This document shows positions 38,836 through 49,558 of a stretch of DNA of 64,000 bases, in pieces (the stretch's first letter is position 1; each line of letters begins with the position of its first letter). The translations under genes and the position numbers were made by a program. The notes under the pieces are model-generated. The model saw only the letters and a program-made list of their open reading frames with translations, was not told the DNA's origin and did no database searches. The stretch comes from Yoonia sp. GTDB lineage: Bacteria; Pseudomonadota; Alphaproteobacteria; Rhodobacterales; Rhodobacteraceae. The stretch lies in NCBI GenBank assembly GCA_023955335.1, contig JAGSGF010000004.1, positions 1-64,000 on the forward strand, written 5' to 3'.

Positions 38836-39977
38836 TATTTCTTTGGGGTAGTTTGTTGGTTGCGCTTGTTGTCGCGAGCTTTGTCATTCCGATTGTGCGA
38901 CGCTCGACGGGCTTGGTGTCGCATTCTGATAGCGCTCAGGCCATGCTGCGTGACCAGCTTGTTGAAATTGACCGCGACATGGCGCGTGGTTTGATTTCAT
39001 CTCAGGATGGGCGGGCGGCAGCGGTCGAGATCAAGCGTCGGATCATTGCTGTCGATAGCAACCACAAATCGATACCAAGCGCGATCGTGACTGGCGGGTG
39101 GGCGGTTGTCCTTGCGGGTATTCTGGTGCCAATTTCTGCCATCGCTTTATACATAAGCATTGGATCGCCCGCGACGCCAAGCGTGAAGTTTTCAGAACGC
39201 AAACAAGAGCGCGCAGACATCACACAGCGTAACGATTTGACGCAACGGCTTCGTACTCAGCTTGAGGCCGATGAAAACGGTGGCCCGACTGAAGGATGGT
39301 TGCTGTTGGCAGACGCCTTTATGCGCATGGGGCAATATACGGACGCCGCAGATGCCTATAGTCGTGTACTGGAACGTGATGATGCGACAGCGTCCGAGTT
39401 CACACGTTTTGCCGAAGCCCTTATATTACGCGACAATGGACAGGTCACACCGCTCGCTGAACGCGCGCTGGACCGGTCTTTGTTGCTGTCACCGGACAAT
39501 CCGGCGGGGATTTATTACAAATCCTTTGCGCTGGAACAGGCTGGACAAGTCGATGCCGCCTACGCGTTGCTTGTCGCGCGGTTGGACACATCGAGCGGAC
39601 CCAACCCGTGGATGGAATCTTTTGTGGCCCAAGCGAATTTCTATGGTGCAAAACTGGGCAAACCACCGGTTTCACTTTCAGACTATGCACCAGCCTTACG
39701 CGGGCCCACGCAAGAAGATATTGCTGGCGCAGCGGAGCTTTCGACGGAAGACCGCAATGCATTTATCGCCTCAATGGTCGCGCAGTTGGCTGCCCGACTA
39801 GAGCAAGAACCAGATGATCTTGATGGTTGGTTGCAGCTGGCGCGGGCGTATGTGGTGCTTGGCGATGACGCAGGGGCCGCAGCCGCCTATCAGCAGGCAG
39901 CGCCGCTTGTTGTGGACCTGCCGGATGGAGACCCAAGACGAGACCTCGTGCAACAAAACCTCGCAGCTGGACAGTAG
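38832..39977 (+). CDS. ccmI: CcmI (CycH), TPR-containing
   Basis: QLVEIDRDMARGLISSQDGRAAAVEIKRRI and TPR-like C-terminus; ATGA overlap with ccmH. Confidence 0.9.
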   Translation: MIFLWGSLLVALVVASFVIPIVRRSTGLVSHSDSAQAMLRDQLVEIDRDMARGLISSQDGRAAAVEIKRRIIAVDSNHKSIPSAIVTGGWAVVLAGILVPISAIALYISIGSPATPSVKFSERKQERADITQRNDLTQRLRTQLEADENGGPTEGWLLLADAFMRMGQYTDAADAYSRVLERDDATASEFTRFAEALILRDNGQVTPLAERALDRSLLLSPDNPAGIYYKSFALEQAGQVDAAYALLVARLDTSSGPNPWMESFVAQANFYGAKLGKPPVSLSDYAPALRGPTQEDIAGAAELSTEDRNAFIASMVAQLAARLEQEPDDLDGWLQLARAYVVLGDDAGAAAAYQQAAPLVVDLPDGDPRRDLVQQNLAAGQ

Positions 39978-40159
39978 CCATCTGACACAAGTACGGCTCT
40001 TTAGTCACTGCCCGATGGCCGGGTCCTTTGATGCAGGGATCAGGGCATCCGGCCCATCACGTGTGGTCTCTGCATCAAGGTTGTCACAACGACCGAGTCC
40101 TTTCATAAAACCATTCAATAGAGGTACCGCCGCTTTTCAAGATCGGCTATGAAGTCAAT

Positions 40160-40885
40160 ATGACCAAGACCATACCATTTAGAAACTGTGACGGCTGCCC
40201 GATCCGACATCGTGCCATTTGCGCGACTTGTGACAGTAGTGAGTTTGTCCAGCTTGAAGCGATGAAATATTACCGCTCGTATAGTGCCGGCCAAACGATC
40301 AAGTGGGCCGGTGACCGGATGGAGTTTGTGGCGTCTATTGTCGCGGGAACGGCGACTATTCAACATCTGGTCGAGGATGGACGCAAGCAGACCGTTGGGT
40401 TGCTATTGCCATCTGACTTTATCGGCAGGCCCGGCCGCGAGACAGCGCTTTATGATGTGACCGCGATCACTGATGTGACCTTGTGTTGCTTCCGGCGTGG
40501 TGAGTTTGAAAAGCTTGTGGAAAGTACCCCGCATATTGCACAACGCATGCTTGCGATGGCCTTGGATGAACTGGATGCTGCGCGCGACTGGATGTTCTTG
40601 CTGGGTCGCAAGACTGCCCGCGAACGGATCGCAAGCTTTTTATTGCTGATCCAACGTCGCACCGTTTCCATCGAGGGCTTGGCCGCCCCCCAGCCTGCGC
40701 CGATTTTATTGCCGCTTACGCGTGACGCGATGTCAGATTATCTTGGTTTGACGTTAGAGACAGTCACCCGTCAGTTTTCGAAACTGAAGGCTGATGGGAT
40801 CATTGAGTATGCAAGCAAGCGCGAAGTTTTCATCCCTGACTTGGCCGCATTACGCGACGTGGCAGGCGAAGTTACCGGCTACTAA
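40160..40885 (+). CDS. fnrL: FnrL, Crp/Fnr family oxygen-responsive regulator
   Basis: N-terminal CDGCPIRHRAICATC, internal VTLCCF, C-terminal HTH MSDYLGLTLETVTRQFSKLKADGII. Confidence 0.92.
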   Translation: MTKTIPFRNCDGCPIRHRAICATCDSSEFVQLEAMKYYRSYSAGQTIKWAGDRMEFVASIVAGTATIQHLVEDGRKQTVGLLLPSDFIGRPGRETALYDVTAITDVTLCCFRRGEFEKLVESTPHIAQRMLAMALDELDAARDWMFLLGRKTARERIASFLLLIQRRTVSIEGLAAPQPAPILLPLTRDAMSDYLGLTLETVTRQFSKLKADGIIEYASKREVFIPDLAALRDVAGEVTGY

Positions 40886-41721
40886 TTCGCAAGTAATACA
40901 GGCACAGGTGCTTGCCGTAAAATTGTGCGCGTTACGCCACCGATGACAGCTTCGCGAAAACGCGAATGCCCATATGCGCCCATCACGATCATCTCTGCTC
41001 CGGTTTCCTTTGCATGTTGCATCAGCTGGTCGGCGACGTTGGACCGGAGCTTGGCAGAAACCGTAATCTCAACGGTGGCACCTGCCCGCGATAGCAATAG
41101 TGCCAAACGTCCGCCCGGGTCAGAGCGATCTTTTCCAGCATCTGACGGATTTACAACACAGATATTTGTAAGATCCACGCTATCAATTATCGGGAGAACA
41201 GCGCGCGTTGCAGCCAATGCCTCGGGGCCGTCATCCCATGCGATGAGCACCCGAGATGTGGGTGGTTGTTGCGTATTCCCTTTGGGAACAACGATGACCG
41301 GAATATCGGCACCAAAGAGGCAGGCCTCAAATGCTGCGACGTCCAACTGCGACTGCCCGTCATCATAGGGCAGCGGCAAGATCGCCACATCAAAGAACCG
41401 CATATGGTCGGATATAAAGGACAATAGCCCACCCGACATCAATGTGACCGTTTCAACATCCCAGTTGATGTCCTCGGCATGCAGGCGCGTGCGGATAACT
41501 TTTTCAATTTCGCGGGCCTGCGTTTGGGCAAAATCAAGGTTTTGTTGAATGGCAATGCTTTGCGCACCTGCGTAGTAGAACCCTGGATCGGTGCTATCAA
41601 CGCCCGCGGCGACGATGTGCAAATGGGCCCCCCATGACCGGGCAGCCAAAATTGCATAGTCTAACGTCGTCAGCGCAGCTGACGGATCATGCACGAACAT
41701 GGTGATGGACTTGAAACTCAT
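40882..41721 (-). CDS. Universal stress protein (tandem-domain)
   Basis: MSFKSITMFVHD..., C-terminal EMIVMGAYGHSRFREAVIGGVTRTILRQAPVPVLLAN. Confidence 0.9.
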   Translation of the reverse strand: MSFKSITMFVHDPSAALTTLDYAILAARSWGAHLHIVAAGVDSTDPGFYYAGAQSIAIQQNLDFAQTQAREIEKVIRTRLHAEDINWDVETVTLMSGGLLSFISDHMRFFDVAILPLPYDDGQSQLDVAAFEACLFGADIPVIVVPKGNTQQPPTSRVLIAWDDGPEALAATRAVLPIIDSVDLTNICVVNPSDAGKDRSDPGGRLALLLSRAGATVEITVSAKLRSNVADQLMQHAKETGAEMIVMGAYGHSRFREAVIGGVTRTILRQAPVPVLLAN

Positions 41722-41810
41722 AGCCGGACCCTTCGATTTGATTGAAACCTAGGTAAGCCCTTTGGTGGGCCGAAACCTTGACGCAGCGCAAAAAATCAAA
41801 ATTGGAGTTT

Positions 41811-41824
41811 TTGATGCAGATCAA
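41811..41824. promoter_or_regulatory. Consensus FNR box TTGAT-GCAG-ATCAA
   Basis: Perfect consensus palindrome upstream of ccoN. Confidence 0.85.
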
Positions 41825-41909
41825 GGAATGCCACGCGACACGCTGGCACAAACCCGCCTAACGGTTTTCGCAGACCCACATGTTTGCGTCGCAATTGAGG
41901 GCATCAAGA

Positions 41910-43529
41910 ATGTTGAACTATTTAAAGCTGATCGCGTTAGGCATGATTTTTTTCGTGGCGGCGTTGGGCGCCGACTGGGCAAGAGACATCGCCTACCAGT
42001 TTCATGCACTGCTGATCATGGGTGTGTCGGCTGGCATGTTCATCTGGGTTTTACGCCGCACTGATGCGCCCGCCATAAGCACCGACACAAACGGTTATTT
42101 TGACGGGGTCGTCAGGGCTGGCGTTATTGCGACCGGGTTTTGGGGCGTTATCGGCATGCTTGTTGGCGTGATAATTGCGTTCCAGCTCGCGTTTCCCGCG
42201 CTTAATGTTGAATGGGCACAGCCCTATGCAAACTTTGGTCGGCTGCGGCCACTTCACACGTCCGCTGTGATTTTTGCATTTTGTGGCAACGCATTGATCA
42301 TGTCGTCGTTCTACATCGTGCAACGCACATGCGGCGCGCGTCTTTGGGGCGGCAATCTGGGCTGGTTCGTCTTTTGGGGCTACCAGTTGTTTATCGTCTT
42401 GGCTGCGACTGGCTATCTATTGGGTGCGACGCAGTCCAAAGAATATGCAGAGCCGGAATGGTACGTCGACATTTGGCTGACCATCGTCTGGGTCGCGTTC
42501 CTTATCACATACTTAGGCACTATTTTCACCCGCCGCGAGCGTCATATCTACGTCGCGAACTGGTTTTTACTGAGCTTCATCGTCACGATTGCGATGCTGC
42601 ATATCGTCAACAACCTCTCGATCCCGGTGTCAATCTGGGGGTCGAAATCTGTGCAGGTCTTCTCGGGCGTGCAGGATGCTATGACGCAGTGGTGGTACGG
42701 TCATAACGCGGTTGGGTTCTTCCTGACGTCGGGTTTCCTTGGGATGATGTACTACTTCGTCCCCAAGCAGGCGGGGCGTCCGATCTATAGCTATAAGCTG
42801 TCGATCATCCACTTTTGGGCGCTGACGTTCCTGTATATTTGGGCGGGTCCGCACCACTTGCACTACACTGCTTTGCCTGACTGGGCGACCACACTTGGGA
42901 TGGTCTTTTCAATCGTCCTGTGGATGCCAAGTTGGGGCGGCATGATTAACGGCCTGATGACCCTACAAGGGGCATGGGACAAGCTGCGGACTGATCCGAT
43001 CATCCGCATGATGGTTGTCAGCCTCGCGTTCTACGGCATGTCCACATTTGAGGGGCCGATGATGTCGATCCGCGCTGTGAATTCGCTCAGCCATTATACC
43101 GACTGGACCATTGGCCACGTGCATTCTGGCGCATTGGGTTGGAACGGGATGATCACCTTTGGCGCGCTTTACTTCTTGACGCCAAGGCTGTGGGGCCGTC
43201 CTGCGATGCATTCGTTAAGCGCGATCAACTGGCACTTTTGGCTCGCGACGATCGGCATCGTTTTATACGCCTCGTCGATGTGGGTCACTGGCATCATGGA
43301 AGGTCTGATGTGGCGCGAGGTTGATGCGCAAGGCTTCCTTGTTAACTCGTTCGCCGACACGGTTTCCGCAAAGTTCCCGATGTATGTGGTGCGTGGTTTG
43401 GGTGGTCTTCTTTACCTTGGCGGCGCCCTGATCATGGTCTGGAACATATGGATGACCATTCGCGTCGGACATCACGTCACCGTCCCTGTCAACGCCAACG
43501 CCAACGCTAACGCCGCACCGGCAGAATAA
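41910..43529 (+). CDS. ccoN: Cytochrome c oxidase cbb3-type subunit I
   Basis: [35 protein letters not shown]-type [16 protein letters not shown]; start 41910 (or 41880). Confidence 0.96.
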   Translation: MLNYLKLIALGMIFFVAALGADWARDIAYQFHALLIMGVSAGMFIWVLRRTDAPAISTDTNGYFDGVVRAGVIATGFWGVIGMLVGVIIAFQLAFPALNVEWAQPYANFGRLRPLHTSAVIFAFCGNALIMSSFYIVQRTCGARLWGGNLGWFVFWGYQLFIVLAATGYLLGATQSKEYAEPEWYVDIWLTIVWVAFLITYLGTIFTRRERHIYVANWFLLSFIVTIAMLHIVNNLSIPVSIWGSKSVQVFSGVQDAMTQWWYGHNAVGFFLTSGFLGMMYYFVPKQAGRPIYSYKLSIIHFWALTFLYIWAGPHHLHYTALPDWATTLGMVFSIVLWMPSWGGMINGLMTLQGAWDKLRTDPIIRMMVVSLAFYGMSTFEGPMMSIRAVNSLSHYTDWTIGHVHSGALGWNGMITFGALYFLTPRLWGRPAMHSLSAINWHFWLATIGIVLYASSMWVTGIMEGLMWREVDAQGFLVNSFADTVSAKFPMYVVRGLGGLLYLGGALIMVWNIWMTIRVGHHVTVPVNANANANAAPAE

Positions 43530-43539
43530 GGATCGTATC

Positions 43540-44265
43540 ATGGGTTTTCTCGACAAACACCAAATCCTCGAACGCAGTCCGACGCTTTTGCTGGTTGCTA
43601 CCTTTGCAGTGGTTTCCGTGGGTGGGATTGTGGAAATTGCACCACTTTTCTACCTCGAAAACACGATTGAAAAGGTGGAAGGCATGCGGCCCTACTCCCC
43701 GCTGGAACTGACCGGACGCGACATCTACGTTCGTGAAGGGTGCTATACCTGCCACAGTCAGATGATCCGGCCAATGCGCGACGAGGTGGAGCGGTATGGC
43801 CACTATTCGCTGGCCGCGGAATCGATGTATGATCATCCATTTCAATGGGGGTCGAAGCGCACGGGGCCAGACGTTGCACGCGTTGGTGGCAGGTATTCAG
43901 ACGCATGGCACGTGGATCACCTAAACGATCCCCAATCCGTTGTGCCGGAATCGATTATGCCAAAATACGCATTCCTTGGGCGCACCCCGATTGATGGTGA
44001 GTTTGTGCAAGACTTGCTTGAGACGCACCGCATCGTAGGCGTACCTTACACTGATGAGATGATCGCAAATGCGCAGGCCGATTTTATTGTGCAGGCTGAC
44101 CCCGACGGTGATTGGGACGCGATGGTTGAACGCTATCCCAAAGCTGTTGTGAGCAATTTCGATAGTGCGCCCGGTGTCACGGAGATGGATGCCCTTGTCG
44201 CCTATCTGCAAATGCTTGGAACGCTCGTCGATTTTTCAACATTCACACCTGACGAAAGCCGCTAA
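43540..44265 (+). CDS. ccoO: Cytochrome c oxidase cbb3-type subunit II
   Basis: [26 protein letters not shown]. Confidence 0.96.
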   Translation: MGFLDKHQILERSPTLLLVATFAVVSVGGIVEIAPLFYLENTIEKVEGMRPYSPLELTGRDIYVREGCYTCHSQMIRPMRDEVERYGHYSLAAESMYDHPFQWGSKRTGPDVARVGGRYSDAWHVDHLNDPQSVVPESIMPKYAFLGRTPIDGEFVQDLLETHRIVGVPYTDEMIANAQADFIVQADPDGDWDAMVERYPKAVVSNFDSAPGVTEMDALVAYLQMLGTLVDFSTFTPDESR

Positions 44266-44277
44266 AGGAGCCTTCCC

Positions 44278-44517
44278 ATGGACACATATTCCTTTCTTCG
44301 TGAACTCGCCGATAGCTGGGTTCTTCTTTTGATGACGGCGTTCTTTGGTGGGGCAATCGCTTGGGCTTTCAGGCCCGGAAGCCGCGCCATCCACGAGGAT
44401 ATTGCCAACATTCCATTTCGCAATGATACCGCCAAGACGGCCTGCAAAAACGATTGTGCAGGGTGCATTTGCGCGTCTGCCCAAGACAACAAAGGAGCGG
44501 ATCATGACCAAACATGA
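44278..44517 (+). CDS. ccoQ: cbb3-type oxidase subunit CcoQ, with Cys-rich C-terminal tail
   Basis: MDTYSFLRELADSWVLLLMTAFFGGAIAWAFRPGSR...NIPFR, then TACKNDCAGCICAS. Confidence 0.9.
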   Translation: MDTYSFLRELADSWVLLLMTAFFGGAIAWAFRPGSRAIHEDIANIPFRNDTAKTACKNDCAGCICASAQDNKGADHDQT

Positions 44518-45367
44518 AACCGACGAAGCGACAGGCGTTGATACAACCGGTCACGAATGGGACGGGATTAAAGAGCTGAACAACCCTTTACCACGGTGGT
44601 GGCTTTGGTGTCTTTACCTCACCATCATCTGGGGCATCGGGTACATGATTGCCTATCCGGCTTGGCCAATGATTTCAGGGGCCACAAAGGGTGTGCTGGG
44701 GTACTCTACGCGGGGCGAAGTCGCCGCCGAGATCAGCCGTTTTGAGCAACAAAACGCAGACCTGCGTGAGTCTTTGACACAAGTCGATCTTAGCTTGCTA
44801 AAAGATGACCCTGACTTGCAACGGTTTGCTTATGCCAACGGTGCTGCGGTTTTCCGCACGAATTGTTCACAGTGCCACGGGTCCGGTGCGGCTGGTGGGC
44901 TGGGCTATCCCAACTTGCTAGATGACGACTGGCTTTGGGGCGGTGCTATTCAGGATATCGCCTATTCCATCGACCACGGCATCCGCAATGAAACCGACGC
45001 TGACGCGCATTGGTCGCAGATGCCTGCCTACGGCGAGGTCCTGTCATCCGATGAAATCGACAGTGCTGTGCAGTATGTTCTGCAGCTGTCCGGGGGCGAG
45101 TTTGATGTCGAAATGGCAAGCGCAGGCGCTGTGATCTTTGAGGAGCAATGCTCAGCCTGTCACGGGGCGGACGGCAAAGGCAGCCGCGATGTGGGCGCCC
45201 CGAATTTGACGGATGCAATCTGGCTCTACGGCAGTGACACGGCGGCGTTGACAGAAACTGTGACCAATGCACGGTTCGGCGTCATGCCTGCGTGGGGGCA
45301 GCGTCTGACGCGCTCTGATATCAATGCAGTCGCGGCCTATGTGCATGGATTGGGCGGCGGCGAGTAA
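44504..45367 (+). CDS. ccoP: Cytochrome c oxidase cbb3-type subunit III (diheme)
   Basis: HEWDGIKELNNPLPRWW; two CxxCH (CSQCHGSGAAGG, CSACHGADGKGSRDVGAPNL); AAAGGAG before ATG 44504. Confidence 0.96.
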   Translation: MTKHETDEATGVDTTGHEWDGIKELNNPLPRWWLWCLYLTIIWGIGYMIAYPAWPMISGATKGVLGYSTRGEVAAEISRFEQQNADLRESLTQVDLSLLKDDPDLQRFAYANGAAVFRTNCSQCHGSGAAGGLGYPNLLDDDWLWGGAIQDIAYSIDHGIRNETDADAHWSQMPAYGEVLSSDEIDSAVQYVLQLSGGEFDVEMASAGAVIFEEQCSACHGADGKGSRDVGAPNLTDAIWLYGSDTAALTETVTNARFGVMPAWGQRLTRSDINAVAAYVHGLGGGE

Positions 45368-45382
45368 AGCGCGCCGATCTAC

Positions 45383-45428
45383 GACCCCAGCCTTTGAGTA
45401 TGCGCGCGCATGCCATAAGGCTGGGGTC
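45383..45428 (+). terminator. Rho-independent-like terminator after ccoP
   Basis: 12-bp perfect stem GACCCCAGCCTT/AAGGCTGGGGTC followed by ATTTTG. Confidence 0.8.
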
Positions 45429-45440
45429 ATTTTGCGTTTC

Positions 45441-45454
45441 TTGATCTGTGTCAA
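45441..45454. promoter_or_regulatory. FNR-type box TTGAT-CTGT-GTCAA
   Basis: Match to TTGAY-N4-RTCAA, about 68 nt upstream of ccoG ATG (45516). Confidence 0.75.
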
Positions 45455-45515
45455 AGGCCCGCCGCCAGATTGTCGATAGCTCTGTCAACGTGAACAGCAT
45501 TGGACCAGTCCCGGA

Positions 45516-46922
45516 ATGTCAGAAAATCAATCACTTTATGCGCCGCAAGTGCCCATCTTTCCACGACGCGTGACCGGATATTTCCGGACGCTCAAATGGT
45601 GGATCATGGCAGTCACTTTGGGCATCTACTATCTTACGCCTTGGCTGCGGTGGGACCGTGGACCGGCGCTTCCTGATCAGGCTGTGTTGGTCGACTTGGC
45701 TGGTCGCCGGTTCTATTTCCTCTGGATCGAGATTTGGCCGCACGAGTTTTATTTTGTGGCAGGGCTTTTGATCATGGCGGGCCTGGGCCTGTTTCTGTTT
45801 ACATCCGCCCTTGGGCGGGTCTGGTGCGGGTATGCTTGTCCACAAACCGTCTGGACCGATCTTTTTATCCTTGTTGAACGCTGGATTGAGGGGGATCGCA
45901 ACGCGCGGGTGCGTCTGTGGAAAGCCGATTGGACCCTACATAAATGGCGTCTGCGGATAACCAAATGGATCGTCTGGCTACTGATCGCGATCGCGACAGG
46001 GGGTGCATGGGTGTTCTATTTCACAGACGCGCCAACATTGCTGCGCGACCTGATTGCATTTGAAGCGCATCCCGCCGCCTACGGCACGATTGCGGTGCTC
46101 ACGGCGACAACATTCTTGTTCGGTGGCTTTATGCGCGAACAGGTGTGCATCTACATGTGCCCTTGGCCCCGTATCCAAGGGGCGATGATGGACGATGATA
46201 CGCTGACGGTTGGCTACCGCGAGTGGCGTGGCGAACCGCGCGCTAAAAAACGGTTGGAAAGCACAGGCGATTGCATCGATTGCATGGCTTGCGTCAACGT
46301 GTGCCCAATGGGGATCGACATTCGTGACGGGCAACAGATGGAATGCATTACCTGCGCACTTTGTATCGATGCCTGTGACGATGTGATGGACAAGATCGGG
46401 AAACCGCGCGGGTTGATTGACTATCTGGCCCTGTCCGACGAGCCGCAAGAACGCGCTGGCCAAGCGCCAAAGCCGATTTTGAAACACATTCTGCGGCCGC
46501 GCACCATTCTTTACACCTTCTTATGGTCACTGATCGGGTTTGGTCTGGTGTTTGCGTTGTTCATCCGTGCCGAAATTGATCTGACAGTCGCACCTGTGCG
46601 CAACCCGACATTTATCATGCTGTCGGATGGCTCCATCCGCAACACATACATCCTGCGTTTGCGTAACAAGCATGGCGAGCCGCGTGAATTCCGATTGTCG
46701 CTTAGTTCGGATGAAGTCCTGCGGATCGATGTTGAGGGCTCGCAAACCAATCTGGTGACTGTGGCCCCTGATAGTTCAACACAACAGCGCGTCTACGTGA
46801 CCGCCCGCCCGCAGGATGCAGCCGCACAACAAAGTCATACTGACCTGCGGTTCTGGGTCGAGGACGTGATCAGCGGCGAACGTGCATTTCGCGACAGCAG
46901 TTTTGATGGGAAGGACAAATAA
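45516..46922 (+). CDS. ccoG: CcoG/RdxA, cbb3 oxidase accessory ferredoxin
   Basis: GYACPQTVWTDLF, CIYMCPWPRIQGAM, CIDCMACVNVCPMGIDIRDGQQMECITCALCIDAC. Confidence 0.95.
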   Translation: MSENQSLYAPQVPIFPRRVTGYFRTLKWWIMAVTLGIYYLTPWLRWDRGPALPDQAVLVDLAGRRFYFLWIEIWPHEFYFVAGLLIMAGLGLFLFTSALGRVWCGYACPQTVWTDLFILVERWIEGDRNARVRLWKADWTLHKWRLRITKWIVWLLIAIATGGAWVFYFTDAPTLLRDLIAFEAHPAAYGTIAVLTATTFLFGGFMREQVCIYMCPWPRIQGAMMDDDTLTVGYREWRGEPRAKKRLESTGDCIDCMACVNVCPMGIDIRDGQQMECITCALCIDACDDVMDKIGKPRGLIDYLALSDEPQERAGQAPKPILKHILRPRTILYTFLWSLIGFGLVFALFIRAEIDLTVAPVRNPTFIMLSDGSIRNTYILRLRNKHGEPREFRLSLSSDEVLRIDVEGSQTNLVTVAPDSSTQQRVYVTARPQDAAAQQSHTDLRFWVEDVISGERAFRDSSFDGKDK

Positions 46923-47401
46923 TGACACCCGTAGCAAGCCGCCCCCTAACAGGCCGCCCCCTAACAGGCCGCAAAGTGGCCGCGATCATGTGCGCAAGCT
47001 TTGCAATCATCATCAGCGTCAACCTGACACTTGCGTATCAGGCAGTGCGGACCTTCCCCGGCCTAGAAGTCAAAAACTCTTATGTGGCTAGTCAGTCGTT
47101 TGATGCCGACCGTGCGGCGCAACTTGCGTTGAATTGGGATGTGTCTGCCGAGGTGCAGGCAGGTATTTTACGGCTTCAAATTATGAAAGATGGCCAGCCG
47201 GTATCGCCAGATATCCGGTCTGTTGTCTTTGGCAAGGCGACGTCCGTCAGCGCCGATCAGTTTCCTGAATTGCGCTTTGACGGGACCGCCTTTGTTGCGC
47301 CGATTGATGTCAAGGTCGGCAACTGGAATCTCCGGATCATTGCAGAGGCCGAAGACGGTACAATCTTTCGGCAGCGTATCGTTGTTCGGGTTGTTCAATG
47401 A
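46922..47401 (+). CDS. ccoH: CcoH/FixH family protein
   Basis: N-terminal TM; FPGLEVKNSYVASQSFDADRAAQLALNWDV. Confidence 0.9.
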   Translation: MTPVASRPLTGRPLTGRKVAAIMCASFAIIISVNLTLAYQAVRTFPGLEVKNSYVASQSFDADRAAQLALNWDVSAEVQAGILRLQIMKDGQPVSPDIRSVVFGKATSVSADQFPELRFDGTAFVAPIDVKVGNWNLRIIAEAEDGTIFRQRIVVRVVQ

Positions 47402-49554
47402 CCATAGCGGTGACCACCTCTGCGTGTCCGGGCTGTGCCGCATCCGGCTTGGCACAAGATATCGCGGAACGCGCGATTCCTGCGAAAGGGATCATTCTGT
47501 CGCTTCCACATATCCACTGTGCGGGCTGTATTAGAGGCGTCGAAAAGACCCTGCTTGCACTCCCCGGCGTCGTCGCCGCGCGCGTCAATATGACGACCAA
47601 GCGTGTCGCCGTTGAGGCCGAAGGGCTTGAGGCAGAAGACATCGTCGCCACGCTTGCGGCTGCTGGATTTGAGGCGCATCCGCTTGACCAAACCCTGTTG
47701 AATGCAGGTGGCAAAGACGAAGTTGGGCGTGCCTTGCTTTTGAAATTGTCTGTGGCTGGCTTTGCGATGATGAACGTTATGCTGTTTTCTGTTGCCGTCT
47801 GGTCGGGCGCATCGCATGCGACGCAAGTGATGTTCCATTGGCTATCTGCGGCCATCGCGGTGCCCGCATTGGCGTTCTCGGCCCAAGTATTCGTGTCGTC
47901 CGCGATCGTCGCTTTAAGGGCGGGCAGACTAAACATGGATGTCCCCATTTCGCTGGCCATTATTTTGGCTGCGGCGCTGTCGGTGTTTGAAACATCGCAG
48001 GGCAATGAGCAGGTCTATTTTGATGCAGCCCTTTCGCTGACGTTCTTTTTGTTGATCGGTCGCTACCTTGATCACAGAACACGGTTTGCAGCGCGGTCGG
48101 CATCGCAAGAGCTCAGCGCGCTCGAGGTCCCGAGGGCTGTGCGTATCGTCGACGGCATCCGCAAAAATGTGGATGTATCTGACCTGCGGGTCGGGGATAC
48201 TATCGTGGTCGTTGCAGGCATGCGGGCACCGATTGACGGGACCATTCTTAACGGCACCTCAGAGGTCGACAGATCGCTGATCACCGGCGAAAGCCGCGCG
48301 ACGATGATGACGCACAACGATGTGATTGCGGCAGGGGAGTTAAACCTGACCGGCCCCCTAACGGTTTTGGTCACAGCCGTCGGGGCAGATACAACGCTGC
48401 AGCGCATGGCCGCGATGGTTGCAACGGCTGAAAGCGGCCGGAACCGGTATACCGCATTGGCAGATCGTGCAGCCCAGATTTACGCACCAGCGGTTCATCT
48501 ACTCGCGGCCATTACGTTTCTAGGGTGGTATGTGGTTTCGGCTGACGCCGTTCCGGCGTTGCGGATCGCAATTTCAGTTTTGATCATCACCTGCCCCTGT
48601 GCACTTGGACTTGCGGCCCCTGCGGTCATCACGGCCGCGACCGGTCGGCTGTTTCGGCGCGGATTATTGGTGAAAGACAGCACCGCACTCGAACGGTTAG
48701 CAGAAATCGACACAGTGATCTTTGACAAGACCGGCACCCTCACAATCGGGCAGGCTCACCTTGATACCAGCGATCTTGATCCTGAATCCCTGGCATTGCT
48801 TGCAGGACTTTGCCAATCGTCACATCATCCGGTGTCGCGGGCCATCGCTGCGGCACTCCCCGTCGATATCCGCCCCCTTGTTTTTGATGATATAAAAGAG
48901 GTCGCAGGATGTGGCGTTGAGGGGATGCACAAAGGCCAAATCATCCGGTTGGGTCGCGGTGATTGGGTCGGTGCAAAAACTAGCCCTGCGTTCCGTATCG
49001 GGGTGCAGGTGCCTGTGGCTTTGCAGTTTTCTGAAACGCTTAAGGATGGCGCGGCTGAAACGATCAATCAGCTCAAGGCCGCCGGATTTTCGCCGCAAAT
49101 ATTTTCAGGTGACACCCAAAGCGCAGTCACGAGACTTGCAGCCCAAGTTGGCGGTATTCCCGCGCACGGCAACATGAGCCCCGACGACAAATTTAGCGCC
49201 ATCGCGGAGCTTTCGGATCAAGGAAAACGGGTTTTGATGGTTGGCGACGGGTTGAATGACACCGCCGCGCTGACACGGGCCTATGCGTCGATTTCACCCG
49301 CTTCGGCCCTTGATGCATCACGGGCAGCGTCCGACATAGTCGTCTTGGGTCAAAGCCTGTCCGAGATACCCGAGGCGCTGCGAATTTCACGGAGTGCACG
49401 CCGCCGTATTGTCGAGAATTTCGTCATCGCCGCAGGCTATAATCTGATTGCTGTACCTGTCGCAATTTTGGGATTTGCCTCGCCATTGGCCGCTGCAATC
49501 GCGATGTCAGCATCTTCAATCACAGTCCTGGCAAATGCGCTGCGGGTGAGGTGA
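47398..49554 (+). CDS. ccoI: CcoI, copper-translocating P-type ATPase
   Basis: CPGCAASGL, HIHCAGCIRGVEK, CPC in ITCPCALGLAAPAV, DKTGTLT, GDGLNDTAAL. Confidence 0.95.
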   Translation: MTIAVTTSACPGCAASGLAQDIAERAIPAKGIILSLPHIHCAGCIRGVEKTLLALPGVVAARVNMTTKRVAVEAEGLEAEDIVATLAAAGFEAHPLDQTLLNAGGKDEVGRALLLKLSVAGFAMMNVMLFSVAVWSGASHATQVMFHWLSAAIAVPALAFSAQVFVSSAIVALRAGRLNMDVPISLAIILAAALSVFETSQGNEQVYFDAALSLTFFLLIGRYLDHRTRFAARSASQELSALEVPRAVRIVDGIRKNVDVSDLRVGDTIVVVAGMRAPIDGTILNGTSEVDRSLITGESRATMMTHNDVIAAGELNLTGPLTVLVTAVGADTTLQRMAAMVATAESGRNRYTALADRAAQIYAPAVHLLAAITFLGWYVVSADAVPALRIAISVLIITCPCALGLAAPAVITAATGRLFRRGLLVKDSTALERLAEIDTVIFDKTGTLTIGQAHLDTSDLDPESLALLAGLCQSSHHPVSRAIAAALPVDIRPLVFDDIKEVAGCGVEGMHKGQIIRLGRGDWVGAKTSPAFRIGVQVPVALQFSETLKDGAAETINQLKAAGFSPQIFSGDTQSAVTRLAAQVGGIPAHGNMSPDDKFSAIAELSDQGKRVLMVGDGLNDTAALTRAYASISPASALDASRAASDIVVLGQSLSEIPEALRISRSARRRIVENFVIAAGYNLIAVPVAILGFASPLAAAIAMSASSITVLANALRVR

Positions 49555-49558
49555 ACAT

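Noticed and set aside
43495-43520. AACGCC/AACGCT tandem repeats near the end of ccoN
   Set aside because: Encodes a short NANANANA tail of CcoN; simple-sequence slippage, not an independent element
47337-48005. 222-aa minus-strand ORF
   Set aside because: Antisense to ccoI with biased Ala/Ser/Thr composition; no motif
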